A DNA stretch of 64,000 bases. Source: Silene conica. Lineage: Eukaryota; Streptophyta; Magnoliopsida; Caryophyllales; Caryophyllaceae. Where the stretch lies: NCBI GenBank assembly GCA_029255685.2, contig CM055313.2:30252579-30316578 (forward strand), given 5' to 3'. Both the position numbers and the translations under genes were made by a program. A model generated the notes under the pieces. That model ran no database searches. It was not told where the DNA came from and saw only the letters and a program-made list of their open reading frames with translations. Below, one piece after another: positions 20,871 through 33,245 of the stretch. The stretch's first letter is position 1. Every line of letters starts with the position of its first letter.

Positions 20871-23800
20871 TCAATCGAATAAGAAGGGATGCGCAGCACG
20901 CATCGATGCCTCAGTCTCCCATGTTTTCTCTTCAACATCACCGCAACGCCAAAGGATCTTCACTAGCGGCACCACCTTGCTCCTAAGCTTCCTCTCCTGT
21001 CGGTCAAGGATCTTCACTGGACGCTCCTCGAAAGCAAGACTCGGCTCCAAGTTCTCGATCTCTCTAGGCAAAACATGACTCGAGTCACTGATGTATCTGC
21101 GGAGCTGGGAAACATGGAAAACGCTATGAACCTTGCCCAAACTAGGAGGCAAGTCCAAACGGTAAGCAGCAGCACCAATCCTCTTCACGATCTCAAAAGG
21201 TCCAATATACTTAGGGCTCAACTTGCCCTTAACTCCAAACCTCTTAACACCCTTCATCGGAGAAACTCTCAAGAAGACTCGGTCACCCACCTCAAACTCT
21301 AAGGGTCTACGGCGAACATCAGCATAGGATTTCTGCCGGTCCTGTGCGGCCTTCATCCTACCTCTGATAAGCTGAACCTGATCGATAGTAACAGCTAACT
21401 GGTCCGGTCCTAGGTCACGAACGTCACTAGCCTGGTCCCAACAAATCGGACTACGGCACTTCCTACCATAAAGAGCCTCGTACGGAGCCATACCAATGGA
21501 AGCATGATAACTGTTGTTGTAAGAAAACTCTACCAACGGCAAACACTGCTCCCAAGAACTCTGAAAATCAAGGGCACAAGCACGGAGCAAATCCTCTAAT
21601 GTCTGAATGGTCCTCTCGGACTGACCATCGGTCGCGGCGTGAAAAGCGGTACTCATCAACAAACGGCTACCCATAGCCTCCTGCAAAGCCTTCCAGAATC
21701 TGGAACAAAATCTCGGATCTCGATCTGAAACTATCTCCCTCGGGACACCATGATAGCGGACTATCTCAGCAATATAAGCCCTGGCTAAACGGTCCATATC
21801 CCATGTCTCTCTGATAGGCACAAATCGGGCACACTTAGTTAGCCTATCCACAATAACCCAAATCGCATCCTTGCCTCCAACTGTCTTAGGCAATGCTGTA
21901 ACGAAGTCCATAGATATACACTCCCACTTCCACTGAGGAACGGGAAGCGGCTGTAGCAAACCACCAGGTCTCCTATGCTCTATCTTGACTTGTTGACAAG
22001 TCAAGCACCTACTAACATAATCCAAGATCTCCTTCTTCATACCAGGCCACCAAAACATAAGCCTCAAATCCTTGTGCATCTTCTCTCCTCCTGGATGAAC
22101 GGAATACGGTGACAAGTGAGCCTCATCAAGAACCTTCTTCCTCAAATTTAGCACATCAAGAACATACCTCCTACCACGGAACCTAAGGAAACCATCAGCA
22201 TCAATCACCAAGTCAGGTGCAACACCACTCGAAATCTTAGCCTCGAACTTCTTGAAATCGGCATCTGAAGGCAAACTCTGGCGAATCTCCCGATATAAGG
22301 ACGGCTCGGCAGTCATAGCAGCTAACCAATCAAAACCACTACCTACCATCTCTAACCTCAGCTTCCGGAACTCGGAACACAACTCATCGGGCAATACTAT
22401 CATGGCACTCATCGAGTGGGAAGTCTTGCGGCTAAGCGCATCTGTTACTACGTTGGCTTTTCCCTCATGATATAACAACTCAATGTCGTAATCTTTCACC
22501 AACTCTAGCCAACGTCTCTGTCTCATGTTAAGGTCCTTCTGAGTAAAAATGTACTTAAGACTCTTGTGATCTGTGAAAATACGGCAATGAGATCCAATCA
22601 GGTAATGTCGCCACATCTTCAAGGCATGAACAACTGCGGCCAACTCCAAATCATGTGTCGGATAGTTCACCTCATGAACTCTCAACTGTCTAGATGAGTA
22701 GGCTATCACCTTACCACTCTGCATCAGTACGCATCCAAGTCCTAACATCGAAGCATCACAATACACATCAAAGTCCACTCCGATCTCTGGCAAAGCTAAC
22801 ATGGGGGCGGAAGTCAATCTGGTCTTCAACTCCTGGAAAGAACTCTCACACTTGTCGGTCCACACAAATTTGGCTTCTTTCTTCAGTAACTGAGTCATCG
22901 GGCCAGCCAATCTCGAAAAATCCTCCACGAATCGACGGTAGTAGCCTGCCAAACCCAAAAAGCTACGGATCTCTCCTACATCCTTGGGACTCTCCCAATC
23001 AACCACAGCCTCTATCTTCGCGGGATCTACCATCACACCCTCGCTGGATATCACATGTCCTAAAAAGGCAACTTTCGAGAGCCAAAATTCACACTTCGAA
23101 AACTTTGCGAACCATTTCTGTCTGCGCAGAATCCCTAGAATCAATCGAAGATGCTCAGCATGTTCCTCATCGGTCTTCGAATATATCAAGATGTCATCAA
23201 TGAAAACCACAACACATGTATCTAGGAACTCACTGAAAGTACGGTTCATCTGATCCATAAAAATAGCCGGTGCATTAGTCAACCCAAATGGCATAACCAC
23301 GAACTCAAAATGTCCATATCTGGTACGAAAAGCAATCTTCGCAATATCAGCCTCTCTCACCGGAATCTGATGATAACCCGATCGAAGATCAATCTTAGAA
23401 AACCTCGAAGCACCTCTCAACTGATCAAACAAGTCATCTATCCTAGGCAAAGGATATCTATTCTTCACGGTCACTCGGTTCAGCTCTCTATAGTCAATGC
23501 AAAGTCTCATGGAACCATCTTTCTTCTTAACGAACAAAACGGGAGCGCCCCACGGAGAAGCACTAGGTCTAATGAAACCTTTCTCGATCATCTCTTCCAA
23601 TTGCTGCTTCAACTCTTTCAACTCTGGCGGAGCCATACGGTAAGGAGCTTTAGAAATCGGTCCGGTACCTGGAACAAGCTCAATAGTAAACTCCACATCT
23701 CTCTCTGGCGGTATCCCTGGCAAGTCATCTGGGAAAACATCTGGATACTCACGAACGATGGCTACATCCTCAAGCTTCGGTAGCGATGGTTTAGCAGCTG

Positions 23801-25307
23801 TAACAACACACAGGAAGGCTTGGCAACCCTTCCTAAGAAGACGAGAAGCTTTCATTGAAGAGATAACACGAACACCCCTATGAGGGCGAGTTCCCCTATA
23901 GGAAACACGAACTCCTGAAGAACTCCTAAAGCAGATTTTCTGGTCGCGACACTCGAAGCGAGCATGGTATCGCGATAACCAATCCATACCGAGGATAATG
24001 TCAAACTCCTCGAGAGGAAATCTCAGTAAGTCCGCTGGAAATGTGGCTTGACCAATAATAATAGGAACATCCCTATGGGACGAAGAGCAGGAAAACACGT
24101 CTCCAGAAGGTAAGGAAATAGAAGTCTCCTCAACCAGTGAAGACTCAAGAGCTAGATGGTCGGCGAACTGTGTCGATATAAATGATAAAGAAGCTCCAGT
24201 ATCGAATAAAATAAGGCACTCAGCGCCAAGAACAGAAAAGATACCGGCAACAATGTCTGGATGAGCTTCTGCCTCAGCCCTGGTCATCACAAAAATCTTC
24301 CCTTTCGGCTTTCCTCCTTTAGTCGCTGCAGCAGCACTGGCAGCCTTGCCAAGTGCGGTGTTCCTCTCAGGACACTCATACGATCGATGCCCATATCCAT
24401 TACAAGTGAAACACTTATAAGCATTCTTGAAACAGTCAAAACCCGGATGAGAAGGTTTACGACAACGGTGGCAAACACTAGCAGATGTGTCGGTGTGAAA
24501 TGTGGTCTTAGCAACCGGAGCAGAGAACCTCTCAAAACGCTTCTTCTGAGAAGAAGGCGAAGAAGTAGAAGGAACAAATGGTCTCTTCCCCTGGTACACT
24601 GATCTCTGGTGAGGTGTCACACTAGAAGTAGCAGCACGGGTCTCAGCATCTATGGCACGAATAGAACTCTCGGCCCAAATAGCATCATCATATACCTCCA
24701 CAAACGAAGTCGAGTCACGACGAACCATGCTCTCGATGCGCGGTCCTAGCTTGCCACGGTAAAAGTAGACTCTCTCGGCCTCATATCTGACAAACCTCGA
24801 TGCGAAGTGAGCTAGCTGGTTGAAACGGTCTGTGAACTCCTGAACTGACATCTTGCCTTGCTTCAAATCCATGAATTCTTTGAGTCGCTGTGATCTGAGC
24901 TCTTTAGGATAGAACCTCGTCTCGAGCTTATCCTTAAAAGCATCCCAATCGAACAGAGGATCATGAGTGAAAGTAGGTCCTGTCAACGCCCACCACCTGT
25001 CGGCCTCAAGGGTAAGAAAGTGAGTGGCTAGCCGCACTCTATCCTCTCTACCCACCGAATACATAGCAGAGCTCCTCTCCATCTCCCTGAACCACTCGGT
25101 AAGAGCTACCGGGTCAACCTCGCCACCATATGTCTTCACGTGGCTACGGGACATCTGCGAAGCTATCCATGAGAAACTACCAGGACGATTAACCTCGTTG
25201 CCTGGCGGTGGAGGAGGTGGAACATTCCCTGCTTGCTGTCTCTGAGTCTCAAGCAAATGCTGAATTGCTTGCAGCACAATGTTATCAGCGACCCTAGGTC
25301 TCACCAT
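20871..25307 (-). CDS. TEK-1 Gag-Pol polyprotein (Tekay/Del chromovirus)
   Basis: One uninterrupted frame of 1478 codons, the expected size for a complete chromovirus polyprotein. Domains in order: Gag with the retrotransposon gag region (about 60-210) and two CCHC knuckles ([14 protein letters not shown] 279-292, [14 protein letters not shown] 299-312); aspartic protease DTGAS 369-373; RT about 560-750 with FIDD at 702-705; RNase H about 845-960; integrase with H1071, H1078, C1101, C1104 zinc site and D1134, D1195, E1231 (spacing D-X35-E as expected); and a C-terminal chromodomain-like segment about 1428-1478 ([21 protein letters not shown]). The chromodomain places it in Tekay/Del and is known in the family to guide integration to marked chromatin. 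The start is the first methionine after the primer site, 150 bases downstream of it. All catalytic residues I can check are intact. Confidence 0.97.
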   Translation of the reverse strand: MVRPRVADNIVLQAIQHLLETQRQQAGNVPPPPPPGNEVNRPGSFSWIASQMSRSHVKTYGGEVDPVALTEWFREMERSSAMYSVGREDRVRLATHFLTLEADRWWALTGPTFTHDPLFDWDAFKDKLETRFYPKELRSQRLKEFMDLKQGKMSVQEFTDRFNQLAHFASRFVRYEAERVYFYRGKLGPRIESMVRRDSTSFVEVYDDAIWAESSIRAIDAETRAATSSVTPHQRSVYQGKRPFVPSTSSPSSQKKRFERFSAPVAKTTFHTDTSASVCHRCRKPSHPGFDCFKNAYKCFTCNGYGHRSYECPERNTALGKAASAAAATKGGKPKGKIFVMTRAEAEAHPDIVAGIFSVLGAECLILFDTGASLSFISTQFADHLALESSLVEETSISLPSGDVFSCSSSHRDVPIIIGQATFPADLLRFPLEEFDIILGMDWLSRYHARFECRDQKICFRSSSGVRVSYRGTRPHRGVRVISSMKASRLLRKGCQAFLCVVTAAKPSLPKLEDVAIVREYPDVFPDDLPGIPPERDVEFTIELVPGTGPISKAPYRMAPPELKELKQQLEEMIEKGFIRPSASPWGAPVLFVKKKDGSMRLCIDYRELNRVTVKNRYPLPRIDDLFDQLRGASRFSKIDLRSGYHQIPVREADIAKIAFRTRYGHFEFVVMPFGLTNAPAIFMDQMNRTFSEFLDTCVVVFIDDILIYSKTDEEHAEHLRLILGILRRQKWFAKFSKCEFWLSKVAFLGHVISSEGVMVDPAKIEAVVDWESPKDVGEIRSFLGLAGYYRRFVEDFSRLAGPMTQLLKKEAKFVWTDKCESSFQELKTRLTSAPMLALPEIGVDFDVYCDASMLGLGCVLMQSGKVIAYSSRQLRVHEVNYPTHDLELAAVVHALKMWRHYLIGSHCRIFTDHKSLKYIFTQKDLNMRQRRWLELVKDYDIELLYHEGKANVVTDALSRKTSHSMSAMIVLPDELCSEFRKLRLEMVGSGFDWLAAMTAEPSLYREIRQSLPSDADFKKFEAKISSGVAPDLVIDADGFLRFRGRRYVLDVLNLRKKVLDEAHLSPYSVHPGGEKMHKDLRLMFWWPGMKKEILDYVSRCLTCQQVKIEHRRPGGLLQPLPVPQWKWECISMDFVTALPKTVGGKDAIWVIVDRLTKCARFVPIRETWDMDRLARAYIAEIVRYHGVPREIVSDRDPRFCSRFWKALQEAMGSRLLMSTAFHAATDGQSERTIQTLEDLLRACALDFQSSWEQCLPLVEFSYNNSYHASIGMAPYEALYGRKCRSPICWDQASDVRDLGPDQLAVTIDQVQLIRGRMKAAQDRQKSYADVRRRPLEFEVGDRVFLRVSPMKGVKRFGVKGKLSPKYIGPFEIVKRIGAAAYRLDLPPSLGKVHSVFHVSQLRRYISDSSHVLPREIENLEPSLAFEERPVKILDRQERKLRSKVVPLVKILWRCGDVEEKTWETEASMRAAHPFLFD

Positions 25308-25472
25308 CCTTCAAAAGAGAAAACAAGTATTAGCTTAACAATTAGCAATCACAAATAGACTACAAAATAAGTCCTTAGATCTACCCATCTCTCATTCATT
25401 ATTTGTTTATTTGGTCAAGTTAAGGTTGGGGTCACATGAGTGCGTCGGGAGCAATAATGCTCTGATACCAAC
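25308..25472 (-). other. TEK-1 leader with primer binding site at 25459-25470
   Basis: GCTCTGATACCA on the plus strand is TGGTATCAGAGC on the minus strand, two bases from the 5' LTR end. It is the initiator tRNA-Met primer site. The remaining 150 bases up to the Gag start are a short non-coding leader. Confidence 0.93.
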
Positions 25473-26047
25473 TGTAAAACCCCTCGCGAAAGCGGAAATA
25501 TAAACATACAAAAGTACCAAAAATGCAGCGGAATTAAAACTTTTTAAAGAAAACATCATGCGAGAAGTCTTAGACTGAACAGAAACTGAAACTGAAATAA
25601 AACCAAAATAGATAAGTAGCAGTTCTAAGTATCAAACCGAAAGAGAAATACAAGCCTGGGATGGAACATCCCTACAGGCACCAAAACAGAGTATCAAAAG
25701 TCTAACAGTCTAGCTAACGATAGGGTATAAGTCATATGATGATGGATCATCACTCGCTAGCCCTCCTGTGATCCCATCTCCAACCACCATGTACCTACAT
25801 ACATGAAAACATGTACGCCACAATCAGTGGGGAATGACTAGAGTTCTCCTAGCCACCTTTTGTGACAACACGTAACATATAAAACAATACAGAATACTCC
25901 AACATATAACAACATGTGAAGCATAAACATCTCATCATCTGATCTCTTACAATCATGCGATTACCATGCACGGCTCTCAACCAACTTCATAAACAAATAG
26001 GAAGGAGAGCCGGTTTCCCTACTGGTTACCCAGTCGGGGGGTCTTTC
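25473..26047 (-). mobile_element. TEK-1 5' LTR, part next to the primer site
   Basis: This matches 17777-18351 with three substitutions that I can see. It is cut by ANG-2, whose target duplication CTTTC is at 26043-26047 and 34490-34494. The rest of the LTR is 34490-36913. The insertion separates most of the LTR from the coding region. Confidence 0.95.
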
Positions 26048-27293
26048 TGTTGGGGAATGTGTCCTCAACAATAGTGCGATCACGACAGTGATAAAAATCA
26101 TTGTCATAAATCTTATGAAAAGAATATGCAAGGGACGATCCAATATTGATTTAGTCAACTGACCAACATTAATCGGTAATGATTGGCTGACTAGAGTTTA
26201 ACATTACTGTCGTATGACGGTGGTGGTCAGTTGATCCCTTTAGGTCACACCTATAGGACTAATCCCTTTTAACGTATATTGATTAATTGTATAGGATACA
26301 GATTGATCGATATTCTTAAAACCGTATATTAAGAGATCAGAGGTTGAATCTTAAAGTAAGATTTATATTTGAAATTGAAATGTGTCAATTGTCAAATATT
26401 AATCGATATTTGTGAAATATCGAAATTAGTATAATGAATGGTTCATGGTTATAACAAACGTTGTTAATATATCGTATCGACGATTATTACGATAACCATA
26501 TGTTGGGACAGTAATTTTGAATTACTAAATAATTTGTTAAATATGATTTAATTAATTTAGAAATATCATTTATGTGATAAATATATTTTAAATTAATACA
26601 ATTAATTATGTCACATATGATGTCACATATTATACAATTGTACAAATTACATTTGTAAAATGAAGGTCCATTTTACAAATGTTAACCGTGTAATGTATGT
26701 AGCAAGATAACATTATTTGATAATTTATCTTATTATTGTGTAAGTGTTGATATGACTTATCACTTATGACATGTGTAAGAACAAAAGCAACAAATTCTTC
26801 CTACATACTACAATCACACGACATGCACCAAGCAACCCCAACCAAACCTATTTTTGTCTATATATATATGTGATCCATCACATATTAAAAAATAGGTCTT
26901 GTTAGGCAATTTTATTTCTAGTGAGAGATAAAAACAAATCCTCTAAAATATTATTCTCATAATACTTATACTACATTCATTGTAGTATTCTAATATACTA
27001 ATAAGAATTATTAGTACACGGTTTTAACCCAAATCCGTCTCCTAGCTCGGGTTCGGTTATTTGGTCCGTTTAAGGTAAGGTCTTGGTGCGCACTCATTGG
27101 AGGCAAGCTTACTTGGTTGCTCTTGGAGGATCGTCCTAAGCATATTTCGGACCGGTTGTAAGAATACGATTCTCATTATTTCCGCTTTTATTTTGCATGC
27201 ATAAGATCGACTATATTAATATGGGATTAATTAGTAACATTAGTAAGACTAATAATATGAACTTGTTAGTAAAGACTACCTCGAGTTCCAACA
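26048..27293 (+). mobile_element. ANG-2 5' LTR (gag-only Angela-like Copia)
   Basis: 1246 bases from TGTTGGGGAATG to AGTTCCAACA, repeated at 33246-34489. By eye about six differences separate the two LTRs (roughly 0.5 percent), making ANG-2 the youngest datable layer of the nest. The perfect CTTTC duplication on both sides confirms a single intact insertion into the TEK-1 LTR. Confidence 0.97.
26858..26870 (+). promoter_or_regulatory. Candidate TATA box, ANG-2 LTR
   Basis: CTATATATATATG, about 435 bases before the LTR end. The same block is in the 3' LTR and, shortened, in ANG-3 (about 56899). Conservation in a diverged LTR supports a promoter role; the transcription start is not determined. 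Confidence 0.5.
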
Positions 27294-27295
27294 AG

Positions 27296-27307
27296 TGGTA
27301 TCAGAGC
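27296..27307 (+). other. Primer binding site, ANG-2
   Basis: TGGTATCAGAGC two bases after the LTR end, matching initiator tRNA-Met. Confidence 0.94.
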
Positions 27308-29781
27308 CATAAGGTTGCTTGCATGCAACTCGATTTTATACGTTTTTGCGAGAAAATGCGATTTTAATTAAAAACGAAAATGGTTAGTACATATAGGATA
27401 TGCACGAAAATCATATTGCATGTATACTTTCTGGTCTTAAAATAGTTTTAAGTCATTTTGATGATTTTTGGAATAATATTGTTCAATATTTTAATTAAAA
27501 TGTTTAATTAGTGCCAAAAATCGGTTAAAAATGTTTTATTATGGGAAAAATAGCTAAATAATGTTTCTGGCCATGAATTTTAAATATGTTCTCACATGCA
27601 TTTAACATATTATGAATACATAATTTTCGAAATTATTGAAGGTTTTATGCATGGTTTATGATTTTTAATGGTTAAATAGTCATAAAATGAGTTAAATATG
27701 GGATAAATAGTTATATTATGAATTTAACTATAAAAATTTTGGTAGATGTCACATGCAATATTTAAAATATATGATGAATTTTCCAGAAATTTTTCGTTAA
27801 TATTGCATGAATATTGATTTTTATCGTAAAAATCGTAATATTAGTGACATATTTTAGCTTAAATAGTTTAAGTTCGAATTTGACCATAAAAATTTAATAT
27901 AGTGTCACATATATTATTTCTAGCATGCATGTGAATTTTGAGCTTTTAATCTCGAATATTGCATGAGGAATGATTTTAATCGGTAAAATCGCGTAATATA
28001 TGACACGAATTATTAAAAATAGTAAATGTTCCTTAAATGGTCCGAAAAATTCACCCATATTAGTCATATTATGTATGATCATCAACATATTTTTATTTAG
28101 TGCCAAAAGTTTCTGAAACTTTAAGTTTTAATTTTAAAAGTTAAAATTGATATTGAGTGTTTAAGGAGTCATAATCATTACTTTATTTTCAGACCTTAAA
28201 CAGTGCTTTTCAGCCTTATTTTTCTGCATTTTCAGATGCTTTGAGTGTCTAGGAAGATGTAAAAATTATATTAGTATTTTATTTCATAATTTTTGCAATA
28301 GTTTTGAATTTTTCGAAATATTATGCTTATTATACGGCTATTTTACGAAATAAATGGTGTATTTCGAAAATATTTGAATTTTAAGGATCTGAAATTTTAG
28401 AAAATTTTCAGTATGTTCAAAATTTAGAATTTTGAATTTTCGAAATTTTTATGACTCGTTTGATTATTTTAATGCTATTTCCCGTAAAACCGATTAAGAC
28501 CGAACAATATTAAAATAAAAGTTAAGTTATTTCGAAATTTGAGTAAGACTAAATTTTGAATCCTAAAATGTGTTAGGAAACTTAATTAAATCATGAATAG
28601 TGATTCATAAAGTGATTAGTGATTTTAAAATTGTTTAAATCACGTTATTCCATAAAACCGTGTTATTACGAATAACGATTTAAAACGTGTTTAAATAGGA
28701 CGATTTGGCTTAGGTTTTGCATTTTACATAAGCATTGCATATTTAATTATTGTTTATGAATGTCATAATTTATTTACATAATTTTGGAATTATGTAATTT
28801 ACTTAGTATGGCCTTAGATTTTAATCGATATTTCCCGTAATGTAAGGGTTTATCGATTCGGTTGTAATTTAATGTGATCTCGTATCACTTTATTTTATTG
28901 TTTTATTTTATTTTATAATGTATAAAATAGATAGAAAATTTGTAATTATTTGTAATTCCGGAGATCCTTGAAGACGGTGCCATTTCGGAAAGGAGTTCCG
29001 ACCAAGACGGAGTTTGCCTTGGGATGCGTGCCGCGTGTAAAGTTCAAGGGACCAAAGGAGTTGGTTTCCGAATTTGTATTTTACATTTAAATTTTCTATT
29101 TTAGGAAAGGCCATACTAGGATTTTATTTATGCTTTTAAGTTTTTATGCTTTTATTTATGCTTATCATGTTGCATGCATAGCCAAATCGTCATCCAAACT
29201 CATGCATTTCATCGATTTTATCGACCGTGTCAATTAATTTATCGATAATTCACCGACTTAATTCACTTAAAGGAGATAGATAATAAATTGACAAGATCTC
29301 TTACGTTATTTAAAATCGAGACATAGCCTTACCAAAAAGTAAAGGACCCGCGAAGGATCTTCTTCATAAGGGAGTAGGCTCGGCTAAACCGGGGTGCAAA
29401 CCTTATTACGTTGGTGAAGTGGGGTAATATGATTACTTATTCTTGAAATTTGGTTGATCTCGACGAAGGTATTCGAGCCACCGTAGTGGTAATAAGTTCG
29501 GGCTAAGATAAGAATTAGTGTAATTTTATCGACCGGGAGTTCTAAAAGTAGAATTGATTAAAGTGTTAATCTACCGAGTCATATTAATGAGGGATGTATC
29601 GGCTAAACCGTGCCCGAGTTAGTGTGTATTTGGGTCTCGGGATCATTTACTTAATTGGGTAAGAGATCATTAAGTAGATGCATAACTTGTTTAAAAATTT
29701 ACAAGTTTATTTATTAAAACGATAATTGTGTTTTAATTCCTTAATTTTATTTGTAGTTCATATTTCGACTTTCAATCATCA
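27308..29781 (+). mobile_element. ANG-2 long leader, non-coding
   Basis: 2.5 kb of AT-rich sequence between primer site and gag with no plausible gene. It aligns along its length with 57617-60091 of ANG-3. Long leaders are known in the Angela/BARE lineage. I see no repeat or structural signal beyond low complexity. Confidence 0.8.
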
Positions 29782-30815
29782 ATGGCAAATAACGCTCCAC
29801 CACTCCCACATCACGTTTCATGGCTTCGGTCTTTTATGGATCGTTGCAAGCTTGAGAAGCATGGCGCCAATTTTAAGGATTGGGACGCCCAATTGGTGTT
29901 GGCCGCGGAAGCCGACGATAAGACTCGTTATCTTACCATTGCCGCTCCTCCCACTCCCGGTGCTCGTTCATCGGAAGCGACTCGTGAAGCCTATGAGGCC
30001 TACATGAAGGAGTCGCATGCTTTGAAGAACGTGCTTATATTTTCGATGGAGCCGGATCTCCAAAGAAGAATGATTAAGCTAGCCACGGCTAATGAGATAT
30101 ACACTAGAGTTGCGAACATGTTTTCACAAGCTCCTAGGGTAATCCAATATGAGGCGGCTTCCGCCTTCTTCGATTTGACCTTAAAGGAAGGTCAAAAGAT
30201 TAGTCCTCATGTGCTCAAAATGGTTGAGCTAGCCGAAACCTTGAAGTTGCAAGGGGTGAATGTTCCCGACTCGCTTATTATTGACAAAATCCTTCACTCC
30301 CTCAACAAAGTGAAATCGTATGTTCAATTTCGGGTAAATTATAACATGCGCAATCAAGTAACCTCCTTGGACGAATTACATAAAATGTTAGTCCAAGCGG
30401 AGAGGGATATGGGAATTAATGACAGTTCCACAAAGGATGTGCTTAATATCGATTCAAAAAGCAAGAGGAAGTTTAAGCGCAAGGCCAACAAGGGTAAAAA
30501 TGTTAAAGCCTTCAAACCCGCATCTCTCAAGGAGAAGACTTTTACGAAAGGTGCTTCTTCTTCATCGTCATCAAAGGTTGATGACAAGTGCCATTATTGC
30601 ACTAAGATGGGGCATTGGAAGCGGAATTGCCCGAAATATCTCCATGACCTCAAAGCCGGAAAGGTTCTTGCAGTAGGTATAAATTCTCGTCTAATTCATG
30701 TTACTTAATCAATTTTTGTATAATGATACAAGTTATTGATTCTTACCCGTTTATAAATTGTTTTAAAGGGGCTCCTACCAAAGACAAAGGCAAGGAGAAG
30801 GAGAAGGAAACTTGA
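29782..30815 (+). CDS. ANG-2 Gag, with a probable 92-base intron near its end
   Basis: Ty1/Copia Gag of the Angela/BARE type. The order of motifs is NFKDW near residue 30, ISPHVLKMVELAETL near 140, LDELHKMLVQAE near 195, a lysine-rich stretch 225-250, and one CCHC knuckle CHYCTKMGHWKRNC at 270-283. The simple frame ends at 30708 (308 codons). Two observations suggest splicing instead. A donor AG|GTATAA at 30677 and an acceptor TTTTAAAG at 30768 are in matching phase, and downstream there is a lysine/glutamate-rich tail in frame to a stop at 30815 (313 codons in total). The same sites, phase and tail are kept in ANG-3. No protease or pol follows. Confidence 0.9.
30677..30768 (+). other. Candidate spliced intron in ANG-2 gag
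   Basis: 92 bases, GT...AG, AT-rich, with a T-rich acceptor side. ANG-3 has a 91-base counterpart (60981-61071) with both splice sites kept while the interior differs. In barley BARE a spliced gag RNA is known, which makes this reading reasonable; there is no transcript evidence here. Confidence 0.5.
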
Positions 30816-33245
30816 AGTTCCTTCCATGGATGGCTAAGGTAGCATCCAAGATTGAAGACATGAAGAGCATGGCTCTAATTTTCATTTGATGTCTTCTTTC
30901 TTTTTGCATTTTAATTTAAGAACTTTGTATTTCTTGTACGACAAGAATCTTGTTGAAACAATGGTTGTAATAGTGGTGACTTGGTTTTCAACCCAAGTCA
31001 TCCTTTTGTTCTTAATCAAACATGTTTGGTTGTTTTAAAATGCTTTTATAACATGAATTGATACGATTTTCATAAATCGTAATAAAGTACCTTGAATGAT
31101 TCAATGTACGGAAGAAATGATAGGATCATTATAAAAGTAATACGACTTACTTAAAAACGAGAATTGCATCCCGTGAAATACTTCAAATTCAAACATAAGA
31201 ACATCAGTTCATTATAAGATTTTCACCTTAAATGAAAGAAAATGTTAATATCTCAATACTCACATAATTCTTTATCCAATACATTGGTGACGGGCGAAAA
31301 TGCTATCCTTCTTAAATAACGGTTATTTTAAAGGATAGAGTGGGAGAAATTCTACGCCCGTAAACCAATGAAATCAACATAGGATCTTGGAGAAGAGTCC
31401 TATAAGGAGTCCTTGAGAAGAACTCTAAGAGGTTGGATAGAAGAAACTACGAGAGGACACAGAAGAAACTACGCGAGGACACAAAAGGAAATGTTCCATA
31501 TGTTGTCATTAGTTCCTAGAGAGGACAAAAGGAACCGTGAGTGTTAACAGAAGGAAATCGTTTCCATGATGTTAATGTTTCTGTTTTATAAAGATAATAG
31601 AGGAGAAATCGTCTCCCGTTCTCATGATAATACTAAGATTCTTTCCGTGGGAAAGAAGATGAGAATGAAATGTTCATAGCGAGTTGAGAAAATGTTTGAA
31701 GTAAATCAAAATGAAATGTTCATTACGAGTTGAGAAAATGTTTGAAGTAAATCAAAATGAAATGTTCATTACGAGTTGAGAAAAATGTTTGAAGTAAATC
31801 AAAATGAAATGTTCATTATGAGTTGAAAAGATGTTACCTAATCACTATAAAGATAGTGGGAGTTATTAAACTATAAGATAGTAATATGGAATTCAGTGGG
31901 AGAAAAGTTATTAAGGAAACGAAACCTACCATTTAGAGAGAATGGTGATTCTTTAAAAAGTAAAGAATACGAGGTTTTCAAATCTAAATGAATATATGTT
32001 AAGAACATAAATCATAAGTGAGTTTATTATATGATAATGAAACGTCACCGATCAGTTAACAAGGTTTGGATTTGAATCCGAGACATGAAAATGTTAATTC
32101 ATATAACCTTGATCAAAATGCCATAAGTTGAAATAAAGCCCTCTTTCGATATAAGTTCTCGAGGAGAACTAATGGATCGAATCTAGGTAGACTACAATAT
32201 AAATTCTAGTACAATATGACTATGTTCATATGGATGACATGTCATGAGTTTTAAGAAAACAGTGGGAGCTTCCTTAAAGTAAGGAGACTCGAGTCGAGTA
32301 TAAAGGACTTGAAATGTACTTGAATAAGATCATATTATGCGAGATAATATGAGTCAAAAGGAAACCGAAATTTGTAGGTTTAAAAGATGTGAAGATAGGG
32401 TATATTCACATAACAAACCATTAATACAAATTGATGAATGATCATCAAAGATTGTTTATGTGGAGCAACAATATCGTATTGATTGTTCGCACATAACAAT
32501 CACTCTTATCGTTTGAGTTATTATTATTAATATTAACTCACAATTTATACTTTGTGAAATCCAAATGGGTTGTAAGAGACAATTTGAACCCCATAAGTGA
32601 ACTGGATTAACTTAGTATAGCCCATAGTCGCTTGTATGAGGTGACGTCTCGAAGCGACTACAATATGAGGCGATTGATGGCAAGTTCAAAAGTCATAGAG
32701 TCATATGGGATGACTAGTCGATCACATCGGCAGACTGTGTAACACTCTGTTGGGCATTTAGTGACCGCTTATAGAGTTCTGGAAATTTTATAATTAGCCC
32801 GGTCGTGGCGAGAGCTACTATATTATTCACATAAGTCGATTCTTTGACTTGAGACTGTTCGCCCAAGGTGACACAGCCTCAGATTGGCTTTGATTTTAGC
32901 TCTACGATCAACCGTTAAAGGGGGTCAAATGGGCTTCTTTTGGGTCATGATGGACTGTGTTAATCAAAGGGAACAGTAGGATATGAATTGTCCAGTCCCT
33001 CGTCGGGGTTGTCTTAAATCTCAGGGCCACTCGAGGAGAAGTTTAACTGGAAATGCGTGGCCACGCTCGGAAGGTATCTATGGTAGATAATTCCGGTCAA
33101 AGCAGTTAAATCTCCAGATCGAGAAAACCGCTCAAGATATGATCAAATGCAAGTACGACCTGGAAGACACCTTGCATTGAGTGGGAGATGACGTAATAGG
33201 ACAAGAGAATTGGTGACGCACACTTGTCGAGGCCAAGTGGGAGAT
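30816..33245 (+). mobile_element. ANG-2 region downstream of gag, non-coding
   Basis: 2.4 kb where pol would be expected. There is no open frame with protease, integrase or RT motifs. It holds a short repeat of AGAAACTACG...GAGGACACA (about 31443-31487), a 46-base tandem repeat (separate entry), and a 3' end (32560-33245) closely matched by ANG-3. The polypurine tract AAGTGGGAGAT lies at 33235-33245 against the LTR. Confidence 0.8.
31667..31828 (+). repeat. 46-base tandem repeat, about 3.5 units
   Basis: The unit starts GAAATGTTCAT and contains CGAGTTGAGAAAATGTTTG. Units start at 31667, 31713, 31759 and 31805, the last partial. ANG-3 has a single related unit near 62000, so the array grew in ANG-2's lineage. 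Downstream regions of plant LTR elements are known to be prone to such expansion. Confidence 0.9.

Noticed and set aside
22694-23783. Plus-strand frames of 157 and 169 codons.
   Set aside because: Antisense shadows of the TEK-1 RT and RNase H coding region with no domain of their own.
32200-32400. Weak resemblance to a Copia RT stretch (a GGATGACATG context followed by GTGGGAGCTTCC) downstream of ANG-2 gag.
   Set aside because: No open frame and too few matching positions; it may be a pol relic but I cannot support it by eye. A translated profile search against Copia RT would decide.
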